From assembly GCA_047967505.1 (NCBI GenBank), contig CM106538.1: a stretch of DNA of 64,000 nucleotides; one strand, given 5' to 3'. Each line of letters starts with the position of its first letter. Positions within the stretch are counted from its first letter, which is position 1. The translations under genes were made by a program, and so were the position numbers. Below, piece by piece: positions 54,702-64,000 of the stretch. Origin of the DNA: Dipteris shenzhenensis (lineage: Eukaryota > Polypodiophyta > Polypodiopsida > Gleicheniales). The notes beneath the pieces were generated by a model. That model was not told the origin of the DNA, made no database searches, and was given only the letters and a program-made list of their open reading frames with translations.

Positions 54702-54702
54702 A

Positions 54703-54737
<35 letters not shown>

Positions 54738-54795
54738 TCACACTCACACTCACACTCACACTCACACACACATACACTTTCACTCACTCACTCAA
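54702..54795. repeat. (CT)n (CA)n (CTCACA)n microsatellite
   Basis: About 10 CT units, then CA and CACTCA units. It lies at the 5' end of the LINE derivative. Confidence 0.9.
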
Positions 54796-55016
54796 TCTTA
54801 AATAAATGGCATCAGAGTTTGATGGAGAGTTTTATAGCACCATTAGGGGTACACCATGCATCCTAGAGCTTGGCAATGGGCTTCTTCTCAATGCTCAACA
54901 TGATTGTGTTTGTTGGACATCTCTCTAATTGCAACATTTTCCTTTCGAATGCCACTCCTTCGAAAATAGATCCCATCTAATGAGAAGACAATGATTGCTC
55001 TATCGTAGTGAGCCAT

Positions 55017-55018
<2 letters not shown>
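54796..55018. other. Unassigned spacer
   Basis: Nothing recognised. Confidence 0.4.

Positions 55019-55056
<38 letters not shown>
55019..55056. repeat. (TC)n microsatellite
   Basis: About 19 TC units. Confidence 0.9.
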
Positions 55057-55059
<3 letters not shown>

Positions 55060-55620
55060 TTAGCCTTGGGCACCCACCCCTCCCTCTTTTTGTAGTTATC
55101 AGCAAGTCACTTCTTGGTTTTGTACCTTGTCTTATTCCCTTGAGGTGCCTTGCAGACGTTAATGAAGCAATTCGCCTTGGCTTTCCACATGCTTGGGCTC
55201 TATCACACCTATTCAAAAGGCAAGTCATCACATACAAGTAATGCTACATCCAAGGTATGACATTTTATATTTAGACCATCTACATCTATGGCTTGCTTCT
55301 TGATTTTCTCTTCACGTGCAAGATAGCAATCTCAACAACTTCACAAGATAGCAATGACATCAATCAAGCCATTGTTATCTTGTGATCAATGTTTCCCAAG
55401 AGAGTACTATCTTGAGCTTAATGTTTTTCAAACAATCTGGATCTTACCAGTAACGTCTCTAGACAATGTGGAAAAAAATGCAATCAGATGCCTCTAGAAT
55501 GTTGACTAGAAGAATAAAAATAGTCAATGATTTTGATCACCAAACCTTTAAGAGAGTACACTATTTGTTGTATTTGACTGTTCAATCCAAGAAAGCCAAT
55601 GAAAAGTTGAAGTTTGACTA
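55057..55620. other. Unassigned sequence
   Basis: No gene or element recognised. Confidence 0.4.
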
Positions 55621-55624
55621 GGTG

Positions 55625-56144
55625 TCAAACAACAATCCAAAATTTATTACTAAGCATAGAATTAAAAAGCCCAAATTTTGCATTGTTTTTGGTGCAAAAT
55701 AGAGGCCAAATTGTGTCCAGAGAAGATGACACTTGACAATAAAATTTTGTCATACATTTGGGTAGATTTTTGAGGTAACAATCCTCATAAATAGAGGTAT
55801 AGTTCAGTAGTGAATTCAAGAATGCTTGACTAGATGTACTTCTTTGAAGACAATAGCAATCTAGCTTCACTTCTCTGAAGACAACAACAAATAGATTTGA
55901 AAACTCCAAGGAAAGATGTCGATTGTAGAAGTGGGAGGTCTCCTTGATGATAAAATGGTGATCAGTTTCAATGTTGTAGCTGGGAGCAAATCCTCTAAAC
56001 AAATGGCAGTGATTGAAGCCTTCCAGCCACCAATGTTGCTTTCCCTGAACAAAACAGCCAAAAAAATAGCTGTTTGTGCAATAAACTGAGTCGTTCAATG
56101 TGTCTTCAAAGTAGTGCTTACAACAATGATCTAGTAGCAAAACT
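55625..56144 (-). other. Open frame of unknown nature, cut by LTR element
   Basis: A minus-strand frame of about 170 codons, without recognisable domains, runs from the LTR element at 56145 down to a stop at 55625. Its last part contains aaaatttgggcttttt, similar to the copia leader motif. Without the LTR element, this sequence would continue at 58310. It could be leader or coding sequence of an older element; I cannot identify it. Confidence 0.3.
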
Positions 56145-56461
56145 TGTTGGAGTAAGCATGAAGACAAGATGGAGATACCAAGATGATAAAAAGGGAATGT
56201 TTATTCATGAGAGATATGCCCAATATATAGATACAAGTTACATCCAAGAGTGACATCATATGTGAGCTCAAGAGAGCATCTCTAGATCCACAATTATCTC
56301 TCAACTACACACCACACTCCTAGATTCACTCATTCACACCTACTAACTGACACATCATCAGTCACACCTAACTCAGGCACACTTACACCATTTGTTCACA
56401 CACTCACAACCATAGACCTTAGGACCCTTGGCATGATCCCATTACATCAATTTTTCCTTCA
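56145..56461 (-). repeat. 3' LTR of non-autonomous LTR element
   Basis: 317 bp. The minus strand starts TGAAGGAAAAATTGATG and ends CTCCAACA. Confidence 0.85.
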
Positions 56462-56471
56462 TTTCCCCCCC
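56462..56471 (-). promoter_or_regulatory. Polypurine tract
   Basis: The minus strand reads GGGGGGGAAA directly before the 3' LTR. Confidence 0.85.
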
Positions 56472-56718
56472 GAATTGATGACCTCATCCCTCAGCGGTAG
56501 TATATGGGATGCTCCATGGCTTGCCCACCATCTTGTGGCAACACACATGGCCCCAACGTGTGACTCACTTCTAGGACTCTTGGTTTACAATTGGGAGATA
56601 GGCAATGACTATGCATGGGAATACCCTTAGATCCAGCAAGGTAAAACATAAGACTAACAATCATTTGAGGGGGACATCCCAAGGCAGAAAACCCTTATTG
56701 ACCACACACACAAAAATT

Positions 56719-57489
56719 TTAAATTGAAGATGTGGGAAAATTCCCCCTTTTGATGGCATATCTTGTCCTTTTTCTCCTTCTCTTCCAAGCTACCATAGTG
56801 TGAGGTACATTGTCATCAGAGAGGATCTTGGTGTAGCCCTTCTTGTAACTCCTTTTCCCTTTGATCTTTCTTGCATCCTTCTTCTTCATAAAAGAATCAC
56901 TAGCTAGTAGAGCTAGTATATCACCATTGAGGCACATATTGTCTTCCTTGATCTTTAGATCTATGCTCATCAAATCACTACTCAAGTGAAGCACATAACC
57001 TTTCACCATTACATGCATCTTAGGCAAAGCCAAGGTAGAGAATCTATGAAGGGTATCCATCATATGCTTCAATGTTGCATAGCATAGTGTATGAAACATA
57101 AAACCATACATAATTAACCTCAAACTTTTGTAGTAAGCATAGAGCATATCATCCACATAGAAAAGCAAAGGGGTTGCATACATCACAAAACGAGTCTGAA
57201 ACATCAAGAATGATGCATTCTTGTGACCAGTATAACCTTTCATCCAAGCATATGTCTTGAAAAACATGATTTGCATAGTGATAGACCAACTTTGGAGCAA
57301 TAAATACTTCAACCATCTACTCATATGACCAACACCCATCAATGCCAAGTAAAAACAGTAAAATATTGAAACTTTTGAGCATCTAACCACTTGCAATGCT
57401 TCAACCATGAAGGAGATTTGAGAGAAACCCCCAAATCGAGCAAACAGAGGCTGGAGGATCAAATTTGACCTATCTTGAGCAGCAACCAA
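56719..57489 (-). CDS. Unknown 256-residue ORF inside LTR element
   Basis: An uninterrupted minus-strand frame in the sense orientation of the element, ending about 250 bp before the polypurine tract. The first half is hydrophobic and aromatic-rich; the last 60 residues are strongly basic (KKKDARKIKGKRSYKKGY and AWKRRRKRTRYAIKRGN), which could bind nucleic acid or act as a nuclear signal. It contains FYVDDMLYAYY, but the RT motifs that should surround a YVDD box are absent. It may be a captured host fragment, an old gag, or a chance frame. No promoter of its own is seen other than the LTR. Confidence 0.4.
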   Translation of the reverse strand: MVAAQDRSNLILQPLFARFGGFSQISFMVEALQVVRCSKVSIFYCFYLALMGVGHMSRWLKYLLLQSWSITMQIMFFKTYAWMKGYTGHKNASFLMFQTRFVMYATPLLFYVDDMLYAYYKSLRLIMYGFMFHTLCYATLKHMMDTLHRFSTLALPKMHVMVKGYVLHLSSDLMSIDLKIKEDNMCLNGDILALLASDSFMKKKDARKIKGKRSYKKGYTKILSDDNVPHTMVAWKRRRKRTRYAIKRGNFPTSSI

Positions 57490-57986
57490 GGGCCTTTTGG
57501 GTGGACATGAAAGCCCTTATTGAGGCCTACTAGCAGCATAAAGGATGGGCGAAATAGTGCGCACAGTAATCCGGCATTACATCAGGAAATTTGGCCAAAG
57601 AAATAGTGATATCTCTCTTGTCGGTGGTCGGATTGAGCTCAAATTTCGGCAGCAGCTAGTCTTAAGTGTTGTCCAAGTGTGGCTAATAGGGTAGGTCAAA
57701 ATTGAGATGTAGAGGCATAATTTTGAGGAAGTTCGGCGACTAAAGAACAGGGCGGCACAGTAGCTCAGAGTATAATTCCGTCGATTCCAATGGTGAAAAG
57801 GTGCGCCCTAGTGTGGGAAAGCTGGAGAGGATTTTGAAAGTTAATGGTTGGATGTGGAGAAATCGGTGTTGCAAGATTCGGGCAAAATTGAGGAAAATGG
57901 GATAGATATGGAAGAGGTGGAAGAAGGTTAAAGAAGATGAGGAGGTGGCACTAGGACGTGGGTGGAGGTTCAAGGAGGGTATAAAG
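57490..57986 (-). other. Leader of the non-autonomous LTR element
   Basis: Pyrimidine-rich on the minus strand near the primer site (CCTCCTCATCTTC...); no coding feature recognised. Confidence 0.45.
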
Positions 57987-57998
57987 GCTCTGATACCA
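57987..57998 (-). promoter_or_regulatory. Primer-binding site (tRNA-Met)
   Basis: The minus strand reads TGGTATCAGAGC, two bases from the 5' LTR. Confidence 0.92.
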
Positions 57999-58000
57999 CA

Positions 58001-58309
58001 TGTTGGAGAAGCATGGAGACTAGATGGATATACCAAGATGATGAAAAGGGAGTTTTTATTCATGAGAGATATGCCCAATATATAGGCACAAGTTACAACC
58101 AAGAGTGACATCATATGTGAGCTCAAGAGAGCATCTCTAGATCCACAATTATCTCTCAATCACACACCACTCCTAGATTCACTCATTCACACCTACTAAT
58201 GACACATCATCAGTCGCACCTAATTCAGGCACACCTACACACATCATGTGTTCACAACCATAGACCTTAGGACCCTTGGTATGATTCCATTACATCAATT
58301 TGTCCTTCA
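58001..58309 (-). repeat. 5' LTR of non-autonomous LTR element
   Basis: 309 bp, matching 56145-56461 along its length with small indels. Confidence 0.85.
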
Positions 58310-60089
58310 AAACCCCTATCTGATAATCTAGGCCATTCTTAGCTATCCACTACTTCCATATTTTTTGCTGCAAGGCATGGCAAATTGTCTAAAAGATCAA
58401 GTTTCACGCCGATAAGACTTTATGATTATTTGTATAAAACATTATGAAAGACATTCGATGCTTCAGATGATAGAAATACATTATTGCATCACTAATTTGA
58501 GAGCTAAGAAGATTGCCTATAATATTATCTTTTTATTGACACACACTAAACCTTCAAATCACAGAAAGGAAATCATTTTTTGTGCTCCTCAAACTTGAAA
58601 ACAAACCTCCATACCTGCCCATATACATGTGCCAGTATTTCGTATACTCCATGTAAAAGAAATTCATATTAATAAAGAGAAAATACATGTGTCAAGTCCT
58701 AAACCTGCTCAATGGTTGAAATAGCAACATATCATTAATTTGGTTTAGGTCAAACACCAGTTAATTTGATTGTCCTAAATGAACCCTATGATTGTAATAG
58801 GATTGAATCGCATACAAATGAGCATAGCAGTTGCAATGAGAAGGCTCATGAGTTCGATCTGTCTAAAAGTCATCTTGATATCTACACACAAGTGCTATTT
58901 TCTTTCAAGTGTTGGATATGTTTTACCATCTTTCAAAGGAATCAAAAAGATTTTAAAGTTAAAAAGATGTTAAAACATTCATCAAAAGATGTTAAAACAT
59001 ATCCAGCCTTGAAGGAAAATAGCATCATCAAAGAGACTTTTAGTAGCCATATCCACTTCTTGAAGGAGAATCAAAATAATGGAGTTGAAGGAGCGACTTT
59101 ATTTATTATACACATGTTGCTATACCCAATCCATATGTAGGTATATTTTGACATGCACACGTTGCTCTACCCACTCTCATATGTTTGTATACTTTCTCAT
59201 TGTGTGCTATGTTTTGCATAGGGCCAAGGCCTTTGGGGGATCCACTTTAGAGGCAAGGGCCATATTGACAAGTCATATATGTCTTGATGGCATTATTCAC
59301 CTATAAAAAATAGACAATAATATATTTCACATGTACTGTGTTTTGTTATAGTTTAATTGATGTTCTCTGTGTGTCCAAAAGTTCATTTCCCACCAACTTA
59401 ATCACATTATCCTAAACCAAACTTCTCATGTTTATGTTCCAAGTCTCTTCTTGTGCTATTCCCGAAGCTAGTTGTGGATGTCCCTACCTCTCTTGAATAT
59501 CTCTGCCAAGTGTGGTTGAGTAGTCCAACTCTGTCAATGGTTATAACTCCCATTGCCTTCCCCATTACCGCACCATTAGCCAGTTTCCTCTACTTTGTAC
59601 CTTTTTTATCTTTTCCAATTCATTGGGTTAATGGAGTGTGTCTCCATGGAGTTTTGAGCTCTTTTTTATAATACTGCAAATAACCCATGGGTTAATAGTG
59701 GCTCCTTTTAGGCAATTCTAGTATATTCGTGGTTACAGACCATTCCATACATCGATAATGGTACATTCCTTGTAATATTCCTAGTATCGTTTGACATTCT
59801 AATTCATAATCGTATTTTGGCCTTACATTATTGGATCCCATTCCTTGTACATATATAATGGTAGAAAGACTAAAAGTTCAAACATTAACACGTGCAAAGG
59901 GACAAACCAAGTAAGAGATTTGGATTGTGAGCATGTCCTAAACATCAAAGACACTTGAATGCCCTTCATTTCAATGTTTTTGGGAAAAGTTATATGCTAT
60001 ATTTGTCAACAATATGTCATGTTATGGGTGTGTCAGTTGGCGTAGTCATGTGAAAGGGATGACGTAAGCTTTCAAATCATGTTCGCTAT
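58310..60089. other. Unassigned AT-rich sequence
   Basis: No gene or element recognised. Short local duplications occur, for example the aaagatgttaaaacat phrase near 58960-59000. Confidence 0.4.
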
Positions 60090-61600
60090 TTCTTCCCTCC
60101 CGCCCATCTCCCTAGTAAAAACAATAGGCCAATTTTATACTCTACATGGAAAATGTTTGCGATACTCTCGGACTCAAGGATCAACATTAGTAAAATCGAA
60201 GCACCCTGGTTAGCCTGGGATGTAAAGCCTGATTGGGCAATCAGTTTGCATGTAAATTGGATTCCTTTGGGGTAGATCATTAGATATTTGGGATTCTCTT
60301 TAGGTGTAGGTGTTTCATTGAGGATTCTCTTTAGGTGTAGGTGTTTCATTGAGGAACAAGTTTTAATGGGTGTATAAGAAACTCAGTGCCAAATTTGACA
60401 AATGGTGGAAACCTCTGACTTTTACAGGGAGGATTACAGTCGCAAAACATGTGCTTGAATCAATAATGGTTTATGTTCTCGCCATTTTGCCATTCTCAAG
60501 TGCATGATTGAAGGAAGCAAATAGACACATTGCAAAGGTGATCTGGAAAGGAAGATGGCATGCGTTTGGGTCAAAGTTGTTATTCACCTCCAAATAGGAA
60601 GGAGGTATTGGTCTTGTGAACATGAAGGCAAAAAATGACATGCTATTTACTAAGAGTTTAGTCCAACTAGGAAGTGAGAAATAGGGCATCCCATAGCATG
60701 TGCATATGGGTCTCTTTAAATCTATAGCATAGCGGGCAATCTGGGGGAACTGATGGATTCCATTTTGATAATCTTGACCTAACCGCCGGTAGCTTACCAC
60801 CATAGTAAGAAGTTCAGTCTAAAAGAAGGTGTAGCTTCCCATACTGTCCTCACTCTTGTATTCCATGGTGTCAATCTATCGAGCGGAGTGTGGAATTTCC
60901 ACTGCCTGCACGCTAATGCACGCATGACTCCTTCCTTTTGCCTTTTGAAGTCTTAAATTCTAAGCTTGGCAAATGACTTGCCAATCAGACCTACAAAGCC
61001 TCTGAAGTCATGGGCATCTCAAAAAAGATGATTGGTCGGCCAATTTTTGCTGATTCTATGCATGATAGAACTCATTAAATGTGTTTCTTTGCCATTAAGA
61101 TTGAATTCCCATGCAATCTAACCTAGGGGCTCCCAGCTACATCCATCGGGATCCCATATTTGCTGAAAAAGTTGAAAGGCCCTTCTTAAACAGTCGTATA
61201 GCTAATCTGGGATTGTCTTGGATTATTGTGGGTCCATGTGAACCCAATCTGCAAGCCAAAGAGACCTACCTAAGGAAACGTCTCCATATAGGTTTCACAA
61301 TCCATTCCATGTATAGCCTCTGGTTTTGGCTTTTCAATAGTATGCACCTAGATGTCAGATTCAAGTGGAGATCGGGTGACAAAGCCAAACAAAATGATCT
61401 TAGCCCAGTTGATGCAACCCTTGGGGGCTACTATGCTGTCACTTATTTGGAAATACAGAAATGAGAGGGCCATTCCAAGACTACCTCCGAGGAGAATATC
61501 GGTCTTGAGTTTCCTTGAAGAAATTTGGAAAATGATGGTCTGTTTTGGTCACCAGAATGAATCTTGTAAAGCCTTAGGGTGGCTATGGTGCTAAGGAGGT
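60090..61600 (+). pseudogene. Decayed L1-type LINE, C-terminal part (plus strand)
   Basis: Plus-strand fragments in several frames: AWDVKPDWAISLHVNWIP, KKLSAKFDKWWKPLTFTGRI, VAKHVLESIMVYVLAILP, KEANRHIAKVIWKGRW and GGIGLVNMKAKN. This is the post-RT region of plant L1 ORF2 (W..V..KL..W....LS..GR..L...VL.S...Y and the later G.GL motif). The tail at 61440-61545 (LIWKYRNERAIPRL, LSFLEEIWKMM) fits the ORF2 C-terminus. Stops are frequent. The RT core upstream is not present. Confidence 0.68.
60291..60352. repeat. Perfect 31-bp tandem duplication
   Basis: Two adjacent copies beginning ggattctctttaggtgtagg at 60291 and 60322. It shifts the frame of the L1 relic. Confidence 0.92.
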
Positions 61601-61640
61601 TCTTTTTGTAGGAGTTTAGAGCCAAGAGCAAGGGTAGACT
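61601..61640. other. End of L1 relic, boundary unclear
   Basis: No poly(A) is visible here. Confidence 0.3.
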
Positions 61641-61654
61641 AGCCTTTTGGTCAT

Positions 61655-61870
61655 CCCCATAGAGGCAAGTTGGTCAGCCATTTAGATTAGCTAACTAGAG
61701 GGGGTGCGGCTATATATAGGCCCTCCCTCATTGTTGTATGATCTCATTTTGTGTAGAAGTTTTTCCTACCAATGAGGAATTTTCCTTGAAATGCCTTGCA
61801 ATCTCTCTTTTTCTCCCATTTGCAATTTGGTTCATGTGTGTGCTCTTCCTTTCTTCTTGTTTTCTTTTTA
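61655..61870 (+). repeat. Dispersed repeat, copy 1
   Basis: A stretch with gctatatatagg, ccctccctcattgttgtatga, tttccttgaaatgcc and gtttggttcatgtg-like phrases is similar to 62760-62975, about 75 % by eye. It looks like a diverged LTR end or other mobile repeat; ends not defined. Confidence 0.5.
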
Positions 61871-62480
61871 TTGCACTCTCAAATGGTTTAGACCCAAAGG
61901 TTGGCTACATACCCAAGATGTGGACGAAGCTTGGAGCCAATGAACTTCATGGAGTTTGTGGGCCGTCGTTCAGAGGTGTTTGAAGAGAGTGTGCGAGGTG
62001 TGGACTGTTTGGGAGTCCAGCAACATATGTAGCATTTGAAGGGTGTTCTCAGATATGGAAGGAGGTTTTTTGAGGGACAGGACAGCAAAGGCATGAAGGT
62101 ACCTTAGGCTTCGAGCCTATTTATTGTCTTCTTTATCCCTCACCTATCTTTCTCCTTCAATCCCTTTCTCTACTCTCCTTCCCATCCACCATTGTTTCTC
62201 AGTTCCACTCTCTCTTCGTTTTGACATGGCTACATTAGCTGTGATGGCTAAGAGCAAGGTGATATTTCTCATATTATCCACCTTCCCCCTTGGACCGTTA
62301 ATTGGATGGGCTTGATTATAATGTGTGGTGGATTATGATGGAGTCCATCTTGCATTCATATAATCTTGCAGATATCATTTCGATGGGGGTGCCCAAATCA
62401 GATCCTTATGGGGCTACTTGTGGTACTGCTTGATGCTAGTGATCAGGGCCATTATGGGGCTACTTGCTACTGTGATGGCA
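61871..62480. other. Unassigned sequence between repeats
   Basis: Nothing recognised; pyrimidine-rich near 62110-62225. Confidence 0.4.
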
Positions 62481-62481
62481 A

Positions 62482-62743
62482 CCCCTTGGAGGCATCTCTT
62501 ATAGGCCTATATAGGGGGCCACCCTTTGGAAGTAGCCAACCCGGCTTGATTGATCAGTTACCATGCCCCAACACCTGGGATAGGAGCAGGGGTAGATTGA
62601 CTTGCTAGTCAGCCCCTTGGAGGCATCTCTTATAGGCCTATATAGGGGGCCACCCTTTGGAAGTAGACAACCCGGCTTGATTGGTCAGTTACCATGCCCC
62701 AGCAATTGGGATAGAGGCAGGGGTAGACTAACCTGATAGTCAG
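62482..62743. repeat. 131-bp tandem duplication
   Basis: Two adjacent copies starting ccccttggaggcatctct at 62482 and 62613 with a handful of differences. Each contains taggcctata. A third partial unit may start near 62743. Confidence 0.9.
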
Positions 62744-62759
62744 CCCCTGGTTGGTCATT

Positions 62760-62975
62760 TATAGCATCCAGACTAGAGGGTAGTGAGGCTATCTATTGGC
62801 CCCAGACTGGAGGGTGGTGAGGCTATATGTTTGCCCCACCCTCATTGTTGTACGACCTCATTTTCTATAAAGCTTTTGCCCAGCATTGAAATCTTTTCCT
62901 TGAGATCCCTTGTGGTCTCTCTTTCTCTTCATTTGTAGTTTGGTTCATGTGGCATGCTCTCTCATTTCCTGTTGT
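62760..62975 (+). repeat. Dispersed repeat, copy 2
   Basis: Diverged copy of 61655-61870. Just before it, a short phrase (agactagagggtagtgaggctat / agactggagggtggtgaggctat) is itself repeated. Confidence 0.5.
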
Positions 62976-64000
62976 TCTATTTCTGCTGCATTCTTACAGA
63001 AGCTCCCTCATGCATTTAAGTGCCTTGTTGCTACCTTAACGACTAAGATCTATTGGAAACCAAGGTTGCTTGTCCCATTTATTAACCCCCATGTTGAGGA
63101 GAGCACAACGACATGGTATCGTTGGTCACAAGATTGTGGGGCTTGAGATTCTATTGTGTGTGCATCAAGTTTGGATGCCACGTTGGCCGATCTAGGTGGA
63201 AGGAATCCTCGATAGGATAGCCATATGGACAACACTATACACTACCATGTGGGGTTGTCACACGATCCACTATTAAAGGTGGGCAAAAGCTCAAGAAGAA
63301 AGTGAACTGGTAAGTAACATGTACTACACAAGGCTCAAGCTATATGGTGACCTTTGTAAGACTTCCTAGAGCATCCATAAGGCCTATGGATTAGTTGTGT
63401 GGATGCTATGTAGGACTGTGTAGAAGCTACCAAGGAAAGAGCTAGTGGTAGACTACTACTGTAAAAAAGGCTGGTGGAGATAGCGCACCAAGTAGAAGTA
63501 TAGGCTAATGGGAAAGCATGAATACGCTTTGGAAAAGGGCAAGTGTATTGGCAGATACTCAGTGAAAGGCACTTGTAGGAGACATATTATAAGTTGGAAA
63601 AAGAGCCAACAATAGGTTGGTAGATCCATAGACCAGGTTGGCTGGTTTGTGGTGGATTGTAGGATGGTTTGTGGATGATTTGTGCACCACAAAAGGTTAG
63701 TGAAGCTCACAAAGGAGCACACAACCAAAGTAGCACAAGTAGGTGCAAAGTTGTGCACACATAGATGATCCAGCGTAGTAGATTACTACCTTTTGTGAGA
63801 TCTTTGGGGAAGACTTGTATAAGAGTGTTTGGCTCAAATTTATGCAATATTTTTTGCAGCATTTTTGAACTATTCTACTATTGTATATCTCATGAGTTTG
63901 GTGCCTGTGGTGAAAAGAGTCTTAGCTAGTTTTTGAGTTCCAAGTACCCAAAAATAAATACAAACGATTATTTTTATACAAGTAATCGTCTCACAATTAA
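62976..64000. other. Unassigned sequence to right edge
   Basis: No gene or element recognised. Confidence 0.4.

Larger units (their letters stand above)
56145..58309 (-). mobile_element. Non-autonomous LTR element with one unknown ORF
   Basis: Minus strand: 5' LTR (58309-58001), tRNA-Met primer site (57998-57987), about 1.5 kb of internal sequence, polypurine tract (56471-56462), 3' LTR (56461-56145). The LTRs are about 90 % alike by eye. The flanks are aaact on the left and aaacc on the right, a 4-of-5 match for a target duplication. No gag, protease, RT or integrase is recognisable; one 256-codon frame of unknown function lies next to the 3' LTR. It must depend on enzymes from another element. 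Confidence 0.85.

Noticed and set aside
53977-54783. 268-codon minus-strand frame starting in Val/Ser/Cys repeats
   Set aside because: It begins within the CT/CA microsatellite and overlaps the ORF1 region of the LINE derivative in another frame.
56719-57489. YVDD in the unknown ORF considered as reverse transcriptase
   Set aside because: None of the other RT blocks is present around it; the match is likely chance in an aromatic-rich segment.

Overview
The window looks like nuclear DNA from a land plant with a large, repeat-rich genome (fern, lycophyte or gymnosperm would fit; the sequence does not settle it). Nearly everything recognisable is retrotransposon: Ty1/copia and Ty3/gypsy (chromovirus) LTR elements with initiator-tRNA-Met-type primer sites, two small non-autonomous LTR elements, L1-like LINEs and RTE-like LINEs. 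No bacterial-style operons, rRNA, tRNA or CRISPR array were seen. One host gene is identifiable: the 3' end of a Golgi Qa-SNARE (SYP31/SYP32, Sed5/syntaxin-5 family) on the + strand. Two clear exons and one probable exon are visible. Its last two coding exons are separated by an intron of about 20.8 kb (29712-50552).

Layout. 1-6964: nested minus-strand elements. An internally deleted copia derivative (1-536) sits in a second copia remnant (537-2190), which sits in a gypsy pol remnant (2191-5450) that is itself split by a 1.17 kb unclassified insert (3353-4518). Rearranged LTR and gag pieces of the same gypsy family follow (5473-6964). 6965-10690: plus-strand copia with most of integrase and RT deleted. 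10691-18743: an inverted gypsy LTR fragment facing a nearly full-length but decayed plus-strand chromovirus. 19027-24825: a complete but frameshifted copia with 5-bp target duplication. 24890-26970: minus-strand RTE-like LINE, which the copia entered or abutted. 26971-29339: nothing identified.

29340-50712: syntaxin exons and the giant intron. The intron holds a TRIM-like LTR element, a gypsy relic, a very young copia with an uninterrupted 1369-residue polyprotein and LTRs differing at 1 of 172 positions, an L1 remnant, and three RTE-like LINE remnants in a row separated by GA microsatellites. Every classifiable element in the intron is antisense to the host gene.

50713-64000: unassigned sequence with CT/CA microsatellites, a LINE that retains only ORF1 (52684-54700), a 2.2 kb non-autonomous LTR element carrying an unknown 256-residue ORF (56145-58309), a decayed plus-strand L1 (60090-61600) and local tandem repeats.

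The most unusual signal is in four copia leaders (B, C, F, G). Although their LTRs fall into three sequence types, each carries a dense array of GTAC cores just downstream of the primer-binding site. B, C and F also carry a second array of TTTGGGGC-type repeats before gag or the deletion point. GTAC is the core bound by plant SBP/SPL transcription factors, so these may be retrotransposon-borne regulatory arrays; that function is inferred only. A second point is the syntaxin SNARE motif, where the position expected to hold the ionic-layer glutamine reads histidine.
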